Notes: generated by a model not told the origin, from the sequence alone. A stretch of 64,000 bases of DNA from Styela clava (GCF_964204865.1 NC_135263.1:17033426-17097425), one strand, 5' to 3'; positions 1 to 12,104 are shown, counted from the stretch's first letter. Numbers and translations: made by a program.

Positions 1-1259
1 CCGTTTTAATTTTAGTATTTTATAATCTCGCTTTTACAATAAAGAAATATTTGGTTGCAGATTCACTACTTTATTCTATCTTTAGCATCTCGTCGCTGAT
101 GATTATATAATAAAAACTAACTCGTTTTCTTCAGAGGTGTCATGGTTCTATTCGAAAACAAAAAAAGTAATTGTAATCGTCTTCGCGACACAAGAATATG
201 TCGAGGGAAATTTCTGATTTAGGGAGAATAAACACCAAAATCAAGATCTTTACGGCATAGCAGGCCACGCTTACGAAAACAATCGAGATTTAAACAAAAT
301 GCAATCGCAAACGCCTCAGCGACTTTATTTTTCAGCGGTCAAGGGCCGAGGAAACGTCCACATGCATAATAACTATTAAAAAATGAACTGCTTTTAATTT
401 TACATAAATTAATTTGTACTTCTCCATTTTGTTTGAAATGTTAGGCAAGCGCAGAAGTCTGTAATTGTTGCTTATTTTTAACAAACAGTATATAATTTTG
501 GCATCGCTCAATAGTGATGAAGTAAACAATTGATTGAAATTTTACGTGTCGTCTGTAAACGTTTAAGCAGAAAATACATTAAAGCATAGGTTTATTGCGT
601 GTTTAGTTTTACCTAAAATTTAGTTTGACTTTACCAGGTATTGCAAACTGAGGGGAAAAACGAGAATGTATGATGACCAACCATTATTTGGCTTTATACA
701 TAGCAATGACGCTATGAGACCAACACTCTTATAGCGCCATCTTAATATATAGCAACTTGCCCATCACAAAAGCATTTTTTCAAAGCAAAAATAGGGGGGC
801 GCGAAGTTTGTAAAATTTTTCGGCTCAAAAAGTTTAAAAACCACTGTTCTAAACCTTTGAAACATAAATTTGATCATTGCTCTCTTGTTAATAATTGAGA
901 AGCATCAAATCCCATGCGCAGCAGTCAGTGGTGTTTGGCAAGCATTCACTGTTGGCAAGCTAACTGCTGAGTCAAATTAATTAAGTTAATTTTCATCTTG
1001 CATTACTAGAGTTCTCTAATATGAAAATAATTGTGTCATTTAATTTACGAATAAGATGGTTCACCATCTGAGTAACTATTTCTTCGCTTTCTTGCAGACT
1101 TTTCTGTTAACAAGTGAAAATTAAAAAAATATATACCAATGTTTTTCAGTTAGAACCGAACTTATATACAGAATGATTCACTTTTGCGCTGAGTTAGTGT
1201 GACAAATGAGATTTTGAGCAGTAAAAATAAATCTATCGCAAACAATTATTTTTTTCCAG
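1..1259. other. Intron sequence of the DNAI2 gene, no coding exon seen
   Basis: No exon could be supported here. It lies upstream of the first visible DNAI2 exon and is most likely intron, because the protein is already near its C-terminal end when the first exon starts at 1260. At about 780-848 it carries a remnant ending in a hAT-type terminus (reading TTTAAAAACCACTG), similar to the right end of the element at 50291-50596. No matching left end was found, so the copy is truncated or decayed. Confidence 0.55.
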
Positions 1260-2526
1260 GTTTGTGATGAGGCTCTGCACAGTTTGAGAGTGCAAGACAA
1301 TGGAAAAATAATTGCATGTGGTTCACACACTGGTACTACGACTCTGCTTGAATTATCTGAAGGTTTATGGAACATGCAGAAGAATGAAAAGAACTTGATA
1401 AATGGAGTAAGGTGTATTTCCAAATGTGATTTTTGGACTATTTATGGAATGGGGAAATCTATTTCATTTTTTTAATTTAATTTGCCAGATGTTTGAAAGG
1501 GAAACAAAACGAGAGAAGATTCTTGAAACAAGACAAAGGGAATTAAGACTTAAGGAAAGAACTCAATCACAGCAAGGTGGTGGAGAAGAGGAGAGAGGTA
1601 TCTAACGTTTGTTTTCAGATACCTAAGTTAATAAACTAGGGAAAATATAACAGTAAGATGCCAATGCAATTTTGTTCCAATCATGATGTTTAATATTAAA
1701 CGAATGTTTCCATTTCATTTTATGATTGAAGTGGGAGGTCATTTCATTATTGGCCTTAATAGTAATGAGTGGGCTTGTGCAGTCATCACTCTGTATTAAT
1801 TCGGCCAGACTTTGTCATTCGTTCATTACTGCAAATTTTTTAATCATGGTACAATTTGATCAACTTTGATGCAGTCAATGAGGTTTTGCAGTTATTGTCC
1901 ATAGATGCTCTATTTTAAATATTCCATTTTTGCTTGTGCCAACTGCATGATCTCACATATGTGTTTTTGGCCATGATTAACGGCTAATAATAAAAATGAT
2001 CTTTAGTTGCCGCTGGGGGAGATGATGAAGAAGAGCAAGAATTAATTGATAAAGCCGAAAAGGAATTTTTCAAAGCAATTGAGACAGAGAAAAAAGCAAT
2101 GACTGAAAAAGATGTTGAAGAAATTGGTGATATTAAAGTAAGTACCGGTAATACAAATGATATAGGGATATGGAGCTTATTCACCTGTGTCACTGAGAAA
2201 TATGAACATAATCATTAAAACAGTTATCAAATCTCTGCGAAAACCATATGCAATTATTAGATGGACAGAACTCAAGAGGAAACCGTACAAGTGTATTTAT
2301 GCTTGTCAAAGAAGTTTGAACATAGCTAAAATATCAATGTTGCATTATCTTTGAAAAAAGGCCTGATAATATTAGGTACATCATCTCTCTTATGTTTTTG
2401 TATGTTCTTCTAAATAACAAATTCTATTTATACTAGTTTCTTAATATTATAACATTGTTTATGTAGGAAAAAGCAACAGATGAACCAACTGAAAAAGAGG
2501 AGACGACAACAGATGGAGAACAATAA
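1260..2526 (+). CDS. DNAI2: Axonemal dynein intermediate chain 2, C-terminal exons (5' part outside window)
   Basis: Four in-phase exons are visible: 1260-1406, 1489-1597, 2007-2137 and 2467-2526, the last ending in TAA. The first encodes the final WD-repeat segment ([20 protein letters not shown]), and the next the very conserved helix [20 protein letters not shown] that follows the beta-propeller in DNAI2. The tail is acidic and lysine-rich ([19 protein letters not shown]) and ends TTTDGEQ. By family knowledge the protein belongs to the outer dynein arm intermediate-chain/light-chain complex, which docks dynein heavy chains to axonemal doublet microtubules in motile cilia and flagella. Only about the last 150 residues lie in the window. 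The gene converges on the DUSP19-like gene, with about 650 bp between stop codons. The family call is very secure. Confidence 0.93.
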
Positions 2527-3180
2527 TACTTCATATACTTTTTTATATTGTTATATTATGGTTTATGTTTGTGCAGTATTAGCACATCTTAACACTGTTT
2601 CAAACCATTTGATAAAATGTATATTTTGTAAAACTTTTTTTTGTGAAATTACTTACTTTTGAACTTTCATTAGTTCTTTTTCTATAAAATTTGCTTGTAT
2701 TTAAGATTGGTTTCAGATACCTAAACAAGTGTTAGCTTTATTCCATCACACTTGGTTAAGCACCCTGATGGGCACAAAGATATGATTCTGTTAGTTTTTC
2801 GTAATAATAATCCAATGTTCATAGTCTTTTCTGAGAAACTTTTGGTATGTTTTCTAAGTCTTAGATCTGTTACAGCTTTGAGAAGTGATAGATGAGCTAT
2901 CCCACTGATTAAATGTGAGTGCAGTTCCCTAATAATGCTTGCATCACAGGTTAGAGTTAGTATCTAAACCACCAGGGTGAAATAAATATGAAAGTAGGCG
3001 ATGCTAAATTTTCCATGTATTCATTATCATGACTGATTGTTTGTGAAAGTGCAAAGGATAATCAGCTCAGGAGCAATAATTCTGGTAATACATAGAGTAT
3101 GGTTGAAAAACTAAAAAAACAATGATTGAAATGTGAAAAAATTTCTATAGCGTAGTATCAGGGTGGATTGACTAGTAAAC
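2527..3180. other. Convergent 3' intergenic region
   Basis: This is AT-rich sequence between the stop codon of DNAI2 (+) and that of the DUSP19-like gene (-). It should hold both 3' UTRs. An AATAAA on the plus strand near 2978 and a TTTATT (AATAAA on the minus strand) near 2733 are possible polyadenylation signals, but neither can be assigned without transcripts. No coding sequence was recognised. Confidence 0.4.
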
Positions 3181-3798
3181 CTACTCTGATTTTACAAACT
3201 GTTTCTCATAGTCACTTAAATGTTGAAGAAATCCTTTGTTTGGTGATATTGAAGGCCGGACATTTTTTATTCTCAGCAAAGCATCTTTGGCAGAAATTCT
3301 TCTAGTTTTAATTAGATATGCTGCAACAACCGTCGGTGCTCTAGAAACCCCTGCATTGCAGTGGACATAAACTCTACCATTTGAAGTCAGTGCAGAGGAA
3401 ATGAATTCATTAGTATTTACAAAATATGGGATAATATCAGTTTCTGGTATATCCAATATAGGTATTTTGAGATATATAAAATCGTCACTGAACACATTGT
3501 CAACCGCAGGAGCCAAGTTTAAAATATGAGTTATTCTATTTTGCTTCAAAAGTTCCAGGTCGCTAGCAACATCTTGAGATCCCAATAGCAGGTTTTCAGT
3601 CACCTCTGCCAACTGTAAATCCCGTTTTACATCACCCACCCAACCATATTCCAATTGTTCAACTTTTGAAGCTGAGTAGTGACCAGTTCCAGGATTGAGT
3701 TGCTCTATGAACACTCTGCCATCACAAGTTCGTACTTTGCTTTCAGTTTTCTTTAGTCGGCCTCTCTTGAAACTTTCAATTTCTGATGATATATTCAT
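3181..3798 (-). CDS. DUSP19: Dual-specificity phosphatase, DUSP19-like, single exon
   Basis: An uninterrupted 205-aa frame encodes a cysteine-based dual-specificity phosphatase. The signature HCNAGVSR is present, with nucleophile Cys147, Arg153 and the general acid Asp116 in the ILDIPET loop (numbered from the chosen start). The motif LLLGSQDVASDLELLKQNRI and the late NVRPSISPNKGF match DUSP19 (SKRP1), an atypical DUSP linked to MAPK/JNK signalling. The frame is open upstream to an ATG at 3876, which would add 26 mostly hydrophobic residues. I prefer the internal ATG at 3798 because MNISSEIESFKRGRLKK aligns with the usual DUSP19 N-terminus and gives the usual length of about 210 aa. No intron interrupts it. 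All catalytic residues are intact, so it should be an active enzyme. Confidence 0.85.
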   Translation of the reverse strand: MNISSEIESFKRGRLKKTESKVRTCDGRVFIEQLNPGTGHYSASKVEQLEYGWVGDVKRDLQLAEVTENLLLGSQDVASDLELLKQNRITHILNLAPAVDNVFSDDFIYLKIPILDIPETDIIPYFVNTNEFISSALTSNGRVYVHCNAGVSRAPTVVAAYLIKTRRISAKDALLRIKNVRPSISPNKGFLQHLSDYEKQFVKSE

Positions 3799-6256
3799 AA
3801 TGTAGTCAATATATGTTAACTTCAAAAAAATCAGAAGCAATATTCTCAATTTGAATTCATTTATGATCTTAGGCATAAAGAGCCTTCACATATGTGCCAA
3901 TCTAGAATTTATGACAGCAAGTTCTCAACCTCTTCATGTACAATGCCTCCCAGAAATTAATAACACATTTCTTGAGCCTTGTGCATTTATTCTGCAAAAA
4001 AGCTTGACATTCGGTAACTTGAGTCTCGATTTACCCATCATGCTCAGTGGCTGAATGTACCAAAAATGTTAATGTAATATTTCTTATCGTTTCCAATCAC
4101 AATGCGTCATAGTCCCATACCCCAAAACTTATCACAAGGCATTTATCAGTCTTGCCACTCTAATACAAAATATGAATGATGAATATTTCTCTTATTTTCT
4201 GAATTGTAAGTCAATATCCTCCTTGAAATATTTATATATATGACATTGGCTTAAAGCTGCCTGAGGTCACACAAAAAAACTTAGAAAGCCACTGTTTTTC
4301 ATTTTACATACTATTATGTACACTTTCATACATTAAGCCCTTTTATTCTAAAATAATCTAAAACAATAAATGTCATAATTGGGGTTTATTTCAATTCAGA
4401 AACAAAAAGCATTACTATAATGTATTTTATTTAAATTGCATGAAAAATTTTCAATCAACATAAAGTGCACACAAAAATGGTATTTCTATCTGCAAAACTA
4501 ATAATGATAAAAGGGAATAAGCATTGAAACAAAATATTAGTACTGTGATACATAAACAATAACTTCATCTGGGTATGACTATTGGGTTTATTAATATTAT
4601 AATTCTGGGATCGTGAACACGTAAAAGTATCTTAAATGCAAGATATGATGTTGTGGATACCTCTAATAAGATTTACACTATATCCTTGAATCTAATGAAA
4701 AGATCCCTACAATACTGAAAATCCAACCAATCAGATCTATGAGACACAGTTTGGTTTAGTCACACTCATTATTAGTTTTCAGCCATGAGAAGTTACTCAA
4801 TGATCACCAGTGATGGTTATGAAGTAGGAGTGGACAAATGATTTAAGCAAATTACCATATCACAGATTAACAATGTTTGCTGGAAGAAAATATTAGATTC
4901 ATTACATATCTGTTATAAAAATATCCAACTTGACAGTGACTTCAAGACTAACCAATGGAATAAGTTCTCTATTGACTGGACATGCAAAATACATTTTACA
5001 CAAGTTGTACTGTCCGTTCAAATAATTCTAACATGAATGGGAACTTTAGTAGTACAGTATATTAATTTGGTAATAAATTGCTAATTTTAATCTCTATTCA
5101 AAGAAATGAAAGATTTGCTACCCATTTGGGAGACTTGTTACAAATTGAATCGAATTTTTACAGAATAACTATCGTTTTTAAAATGTCATATTTTTGAAGT
5201 CATATTGTGGGGAGACTTGTTACAAATTTAAAAAGAATTTTTACAAAATAATCATCGTTTTTAAAATGTCATATTTTCGAAGTCATATTGTGGAATAGAC
5301 TACAAAACAACACTTTGATTTGAAAAACCCTGTTCTCGGAACAGTTCAATTTCAGAACACTGCATTTTATTATAATTTTCTGGTAATTACGGCATTGGTG
5401 TACTATATCCATAATTGGGTACCACAACGCATGAAATGCTATAGTTTAAAGAGTTTGAACTTTACATTGCATTACTAACTAAAATGAATACAGTATTTAG
5501 AAGTAGTTTTAAATAAGAATTGTAAAAATTAGCCTATGAACAATGCGTAGGATATGCGACCATTATTTGCCATTACTTTATTCATTGCTTTACATCTTGT
5601 GACTACAGGGAAATCACAATCATTATAGCCATAATCAAAATTTGGCAAATGAGGATTTATAGTATAAAGCTAAAGTTATGCAAATATACCTCTACCAAAC
5701 ACACCAAATTGTCAATAAATCTGTAAATATATAATTGATGGATAAATCCAAGATTATGTTTGAACAGCGCAACTGAAAGCAAAGTTTATATGTATGAAAA
5801 TAAGGAACAAACAAACAAACATGTTGAGTAAACCATTATTACGAATTTCAATCAACATTATAAAGAATATATTAAGCCAAAATACAGTGAAAATGTAGTC
5901 AGTGAGTACAGAAAACATTTTAGGATATTAATGTATGAAAATGAATGTTACTGTAATTTTATACCAAAATCAGATTTTTCAAATGAGATGAATAGCTTTT
6001 TGCATATCTGATAGATGTTTCAATTTTTAAAAAAAATTATTCTTTTTGAAATCCTTTAAATGCGTAAGGCAATAAGAGAATGATACGATGACTCAGAAGG
6101 ACTCGATGTATATCTTTTTATACCATAAATGTTTGATGAAGGCAACAAAAGAGAGAAAAATTCATTTAATCTAGAAAGGGGTTAAGTTTATAAAATAATT
6201 GCTAATAATAGTCAGCGCAAAAAATTATACAATTCGAAAGTGAAGCTGCTCATGGC
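3799..6256. other. Intergenic region between DUSP19-like and RNF34-like genes
   Basis: About 2.4 kb of AT-rich sequence without a recognisable gene. It holds the upstream region of the DUSP19-like gene and the 3' UTR of the RNF34-like gene, both on the minus strand. The only structure I see is a short tandem duplication at 5128-5293, listed separately. The longest open frames are short and of low complexity. Confidence 0.45.
5128..5293. repeat. Two-copy tandem duplication, period about 82 bp
   Basis: Two adjacent copies begin GGGAGACTTGTTACAAATT and end AAGTCATATTGTGG, the second about 82 bp after the first. They differ at a handful of positions. It is a local duplication in non-coding sequence; no function is visible. 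Confidence 0.8.
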
Positions 6257-7294
6257 TCATGTCCTAAATACATGGACACATCTCACAACATACTGCCTAC
6301 AGATAGGACATTCATTCATTTTTTTGCCACAAGAAGTGCATGTTGCCATATGTCCACATTCAAGCAAGACGCAATCAATAGGTTGATCCCAACATATTTT
6401 ACAAGTATTATCTGACATTTCTGCAGTTCCAGCTTCTTCTTGTGAAACTATTTCTTCATTTTTTGATCGGTCCTGATATAAATTTTTTACTCTTATCTTC
6501 AGTTCTGACTTTTCAACACAGCCTTTGTAATCAACAAAATTATCTGCAAGAATTTGCTTCATTTCCCTTATTGATAAATAGTCTATTTGAGCCTCAATTG
6601 TGATATCCACTATCAATAATTTGTTTCCATTACCAGTGGGTGTTGGTTTAGGGGGTGGAGTTGAACTAATTGGAGGTTTGGAATCAGTTTCTGATTCAAC
6701 ATTGACAGGGGTTTCAGGTGGATCCACATTTGTACCAGGAATGTCGCTTCCTGCAGATATATTAAAATGAGATGAACCCGACAACTGGCTCAAAATCTCA
6801 TCTGCAGTTGGAAAAGCTCGCTGCGTTCGATTGTACTCAGGAGGTTGCGGAAATGAATTAGCTTGAAATTGCTCTGGCTGCGGCATCCTGTAACTTCCAT
6901 TAGGTGGATATGGTGGGTTATTATCATGTCTATTTCGTTGCTCATTTGGTTGCGGATTCTGTGCCATGCGTGGATAATTTGGTGTAGAATTGCTGGGTTT
7001 GCGAGGCATTTGTGGTGGATTGGGTGCATTACAGTTTTGCAATATCATATACACAAGTTCATTTTTTTCTTTGCATGTATTGACAGGCAGACCTCGCACT
7101 GATGAATATATCTTCAAATCCTTAACTCTGACTTTCATCAAACCTTCAAACTGCAAACGAGAGTCGAGTACATTATGGCAAGCCACACAACGTTTCTCGA
7201 TAATACAATTAGTGCAAAACATGCACATGCACGTTTGACACTTATTTTTCCATTTTATGATAGAAAAACTAACATTGCAATATGTGCAAGGCAT
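6257..7294 (-). CDS. RNF34: E3 ubiquitin ligase, RNF34/rififylin (CARP) family
   Basis: A 345-aa frame without introns. The N-terminus is a FYVE-like zinc finger with ligand pairs C3/C6, C19/C22, C27/C30 and C36/C39. It is followed by the SAP-like segment KVRVKDLKIYSSVRGLP. The middle (about 95-225) is rich in Pro, Asn and Ser and probably disordered. A C3HC4 RING closes the protein: C298, C301, C313, H315, C319, C322, C329, C332, with the family-typical IDCVLLECGHM and NECPICRQYVVR. Vertebrate RNF34 and RFFL target caspases 8/10 and p53-pathway proteins and associate with endosomal membranes. One gene here probably represents the ancestor of both. The frame stays open 16 bp beyond the ATG to a good acceptor (TTTTGCAG, about 7311-7318), so a 5' exon may supply more N-terminal residues; ATG at 7294 is the minimal start. 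Confidence 0.88.
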   Translation of the reverse strand: MPCTYCNVSFSIIKWKNKCQTCMCMFCTNCIIEKRCVACHNVLDSRLQFEGLMKVRVKDLKIYSSVRGLPVNTCKEKNELVYMILQNCNAPNPPQMPRKPSNSTPNYPRMAQNPQPNEQRNRHDNNPPYPPNGSYRMPQPEQFQANSFPQPPEYNRTQRAFPTADEILSQLSGSSHFNISAGSDIPGTNVDPPETPVNVESETDSKPPISSTPPPKPTPTGNGNKLLIVDITIEAQIDYLSIREMKQILADNFVDYKGCVEKSELKIRVKNLYQDRSKNEEIVSQEEAGTAEMSDNTCKICWDQPIDCVLLECGHMATCTSCGKKMNECPICRQYVVRCVHVFRT

Positions 7295-7569
7295 CTCTAG
7301 CAATAACAATACACTGCAAAATTTAAAAAAGGTTTTAGAAGCTGTTTATCAATATTTTTCTCAATCTTACCCATGTGTTGTTAGTAGGCTATGAAATATA
7401 ATATTACTTATTTGAACATTCTGAAAAATCAACACATCGAAAAACAAATCAATTGCTGAGAAAATAAACATATACTAGAAACTTTAAAATGAGAAGTACC
7501 GGTACATATGCATCAAAATGCACATAGACCTGGTAATTGGCATATATACAAAAAAGTTGAGATAGGATA

Positions 7570-7890
7570 GGATTTACATATTTATCTCGGTGGAGAGGAA
7601 ACCCGACAAGACAGGTTAATCATATGGTGAACCACGGCCTCTTGTCCTGCTACCAGTCAATGTAAGATTAGTTAGCCAGTTATTTGTTTTCAGATGCATG
7701 GACTTGATGGTGGAAGAAGCCGTAATCGACCAGTGGTTACGTGAACCACCCTATGGCGGCGACAAGTCCAGCAATACTCTTACACACAATTAATCCCACA
7801 TGGGATTCGAACCCACGCAGTGTAATCAGAGATGCGGTGGCGAGTGTATTTCCAATGCCTAGCATGATGCGGCACACCGCCGAGCCCAAA
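7570..7890 (-). repeat. tRNA-derived SINE, full-length copy
   Basis: Read on the minus strand, the element starts with a tRNA-like head: GGCGGTGTGCCGCATCATGC, then, about 60 bases on, GGGTTCGAATCCC, a perfect polymerase III B box. A body of about 230 bp follows, including CATCAAGTCCATGCATCTG, CAAATAACTGGCTAA and TGGTTCACCATATGATTAA, and it ends near GATAAATATG. The same body recurs at 28950-29145, 34515-34800, 51095-51425 and 53205-53520, with fragments at 12105-12218 and 15015-15150. This is the structure of a tRNA-derived SINE family. Confidence 0.75.
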
Positions 7891-8185
7891 GAAAAGATTC
7901 TCATCAAGATTTCTATGTGAGGGAAACATGACTAGCAAATTAAAAACAGCCACGGAAATTGAATCACAGTTAACCAGACTTCCGCATTACCACCACCAGT
8001 GAGACTGAAACAAGAATATCCAAAACGGATTGAATATTTGAAATGGTAACTTCTTGATTTCAAAAATAGATTCTAAGTTTCATTGGAATTAGACTATTAC
8101 CGTACTATCTCTGGGTCATTTTAGAGTCGGAGTGATATTTGTCACTTCACAAAACAAAGAATCAACAACAATATATCTGCTAGTC

Positions 8186-8953
8186 CAGTGGTTCTCAACC
8201 TGTGGTACCGGTACGCGGGGGATTTTCAAGTGGTACGCGAGCAGAATTGAATTATTGCAACAATTAACCTTTCAGTTGACTGAAATATGCCGGCAACGCT
8301 TTATTTCTTTATTTTTACTGTATGTATTCGCTAAACAGCGTTTATGGATGTTTCCCCAAGCATTAGTTTCCTTGTTTATTTCGGTACCTATAACCAATCA
8401 GCAATAAGTCAATAATGACGCGACAGGTAACAATTGTAATTTCTGCACCCAGCCGATCAGACACTTCTGTCGCTCAAACAGATATTTAAGCATGGTTGCA
8501 AACATTGCCACGTTTTTGTAGTTTTGAGTGATATTTGTCAGTTTTCAGTTGTGTTTCAAAAAAAGGAATTGTGAATTAATTAAGTTAATAGTCATTATGT
8601 CTTCCGCGGAGCTTCACTTAATAGTCGCAGTATTCAAAATTGAAACACGCAAATGCTGCGATGGACAAGGCTAAACTTAGCTATATCAGTACCTGCAAAC
8701 CGCACATGGTTGATTAATTCTAATAAAATTGATGGTTTCAAACACGTAAACCAGTTTATATGCGCCAACACATCAAAACACTCTCAGAATAAGCATAAAG
8801 TTTGCAATAGTAAAGTATAGGGGGAATTTTTCCGGGGTCAATGTTTCTTGTGTCTTCTTCCCCATGCCAAATAAAGGAGCTTTGTCGGTGGTAGGCAGCC
8901 TTAGTAAAAAACAGCAAAGCGGTACGCAGTCAGTAAAAGGTTGAGAACCACTG
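8186..8953. mobile_element. Non-autonomous hAT element with perfect 8-bp target duplication
   Basis: The element begins CAGTGGTTCTCAACCT and ends with its reverse complement, AGGTTGAGAACCACTG. It is flanked on both sides by the 8-bp direct repeat TGCTAGTC (8178-8185 and 8954-8961). Terminal CAGTGG..CCACTG and an 8-bp duplication are diagnostic of hAT transposons. At 768 bp it is too short for a transposase, and no transposase-like frame is seen. Its interior near 8390-8600 resembles part of the element at 11601-13690, so the two are probably related. Confidence 0.92.
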
Positions 8954-10261
8954 TGCTAGTCAGACGAAAAGTAGTCTCGGTCTTAAATTTCTGATACTGT
9001 GATAACTGTTAACAGGTAGATGATTGTGGTACCGTTAGGAAAGGGCAATATAGAATACCAAATCCGGATGATTCGAATCCCAAAGTATTCGAATCCAACA
9101 GGATCCGATAACAGGATTCGATTTTCGTCTTTTCGGCGTTATGCGTCAAAATTTGTATTTCATGTTTCTAATTTATTAATTAGAGACTAGCGTTTTCTCT
9201 CACATGGAAATCTCTCTCCTTTAATTATACTTGCACTTGCTCACAAAGAACCCGTAAAATCGGTAAACATCCAACACAGTTTGATCGAGTGTCTGTGGTA
9301 TTTTAGTAGACGATAAATTTAAAATAAGATGCATAAGATGGGGCAGACATACAGATATAACGATAATATCAGGAAATGAATTCGCCTTAGATGCTATTAC
9401 CTATTAACTAAGTAAGAAATCACGATTACTGGGACTTTGTTTTTCAAGTCTTGCTCGCACAGAAATATGCAGACCCATAGTTGATTTTAATTGATAGTGA
9501 TTAAATTTAAAATTTTACACCACATAGGTTGCAGTGACCGCCCGCTGGTCCTGCATGTAATTAATTCTCAGTGGGTATGTTTTAGTACACTCAGCAATCT
9601 AACATTGATAATAATTTAATATCCTTTCATATCTATATTTGTAATTAAGCATTTACTATTAAAGTGCATAAAGCAAGCCTTAATTTAGCATATTTAATAT
9701 TATTTATTTAGCATTATTTAGTGATTACTGGTACATACATTTTGAAGAATTGGAGGCAAAAAATATTGTACTATTCTTAAATTTCATTGTCCTGGAAATC
9801 GCTTGTTTGGCATCAAATAAAATCCAATTTCCAGGACATTCTCAAATAGGCAATACATTTACAATTTTGCTATTTAAATCTCTAAATTCAGCTTTGTGGG
9901 AAATTCCCACTATTTAAATAAGTATAAAAATAGAATAGAATAGGAAAAAATAAACTCCACTATGAATCCCCTAAAATTTGCCACCAACTTGTGAATACAG
10001 AAATAGGATTGAAGTACTGAAATATAACTGGAAGTAATAGGCACCATATGAAAGAATAGTGCGAACTAAGCAAGACTTAGTGAAAAATATTATTCAAATA
10101 TGAAAAAGCTTTCTCTTGTCTGAACATACGATACCGTACCAGTGCTGTCGTTCAGTCTGTCAGTAGCGGTACCGTCTGGAGCGATTTATCATATTGTTAA
10201 CTAAATATCCTGCATAAATCAACAGGCGTAGGGCTAGGTCACATATCCACATCACGACAGA

Positions 10262-10820
10262 AAGGCCAGGCAAAACAATCAGGTCCATCAACTTTCAGGA
10301 ACAAGAGAATATGGGTCAGTCAGCTGACGAAGTTATCACCTTTGACCCTGACTTGATTAAAAAAAAATTTAAAAAAATCAGTTCCGAGTACATTTTCTGA
10401 ATATTTTATTACTTTTATATACATTACAATAGCGTGATTATCTGTTTTCTCAATCAAATAATTCTAAGTAACACACTTGGTAGTGTTTCATATTGTAAGC
10501 ACTGTCAGGAATATAATAGAGCTATTTTCAGAAAGACAGACAGGCCAGGCAAACAAACGAAGAGGACCATCAACTTTCAGGAACAAGATAATATGGGTCA
10601 GTCAGCTGACGAATTATCACCTTTGACCCTTGACTTGATTAAAAAAAAAAAAAGGGGGGTTTCGAGTACATTCTCTGGATATTTTATTACTTTTATATAC
10701 ATTACAATAGCGTGATTATCTGTTTTCTCAATCAAATAATTCTAAGTAACACTATTGGTAGTGTTTCATATTGTAAGTACTATAAGGAATATAATAGAGC
10801 TATTTTCTGAAATATTTGCT
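10262..10820 (+). repeat. Tandem duplication, unit about 280 bp
   Basis: Two head-to-tail copies share AACTTTCAGGAACAAGA, ATGGGTCAGTCAGCTGACGA, TTATATACATTACAATAGCG and TCTCAATCAAATAATTCTAA, offset by 278-282 bp. They differ by scattered substitutions and in the length of an internal A-run. The unit has no recognised coding content. Confidence 0.85.
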
Positions 10821-12104
10821 GGTTTAGTGGCAAGACCCCAAAACGTGCTGAGAATTTCTCCAGCATACATTTTTTTATTTTCATCCGTGTATGTGACCGT
10901 AAATATATCGATGGAAATGTCTCAGAATATAGTAATGAATTGGAATCCTGATGAAGAGTATATTTTTATAGTTTGTCGTTCCTGAGCCTCATTTATCAAG
11001 TTTCCACTTGATTTTTGTGCGTATCGTTCGGCGGACACAACATTTTTAATAGGACTACAGTTTTGATCACTCTCCAAAATCTTTCATTTTATATTTGTGT
11101 ATATTCCAGACTTCTCAAAATAAACTATGTTTTATAGCCTACAATTGATGAATAAAGCCCTCCTGTTTCGGAGAGACTTGTCATTTTTTCATTTTTTAGT
11201 GAGTTGCGGGAAATCGAATATTTCCAGATTTAGAGATTTAGCAAAAACGATGCTGGGACTTGTTAGGTTAACCATTTTGGTTGAACGAGCCTACATGGTA
11301 GTGGCACGGTGGCAACCAAATTTATGGCAAAAATATCTCTACGCTATCCGAAAAGATTGGAACCCACAAATTTAATACAAAGATTCACTAACAAAGAATC
11401 AGTCGTTGTTGAAGAAACAACAACCATAACTCCGACTTGCTGACGTCGTCGAGAAAATAACAACACCATCTCCGACTTCCAACCACTGTCGTTGAGCGAA
11501 AACTTCACGTGCTTCGATCTTCAAGCGTCGTCCTTCTTCTGTTTCGTCATCTTAACCTAAATCAATAATTTTTATTTCTCACATTATAAATAGGCTATAC
11601 CAGTGGTTCCCAAACTTTTTTGACCATCGCCCCCTAAAGTAGTTTATACAACTTCATCGCCCCCCTGTACTACAAAAAAATATAAAGTCAGAAACGAATA
11701 TATTACAGACCAAATAAGAAGACAAATCATAGTTTATAGTGTTTTTTAATGAGATAGATGAGCTTGGTGTTCTTCAGCGAGTTTTTTATTATATCTAAAT
11801 TACCCCGTTTACTGATGGAAAGGTGATTTCGTTGTTTTAATAGCAATAGTAGCACGGCTGAAAACCCCCTTTTTACCATATAATAGGTCGGAAATGAAAG
11901 AATCCAGGGTTCTACCTCCTCAAAAACCGCCGTGTACTCTTGCCTTATAGCATTTCACTTCCTAAATTCACCCCATTTCACATTAAAATAATAAAACCAA
12001 AGTTAATTTTCCCAAACTTATAATAATGATTTTCGTACATCTCATTCATTCGTACTGCCTGATGACCTGCACCAAAAAACTTCGGAAAAATTCATCCCCG
12101 ATTC

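Noticed and set aside
6790..7238. Several 79-82-aa frames on both strands
   Set aside because: They are out-of-frame shadows of the RNF34-like coding region.
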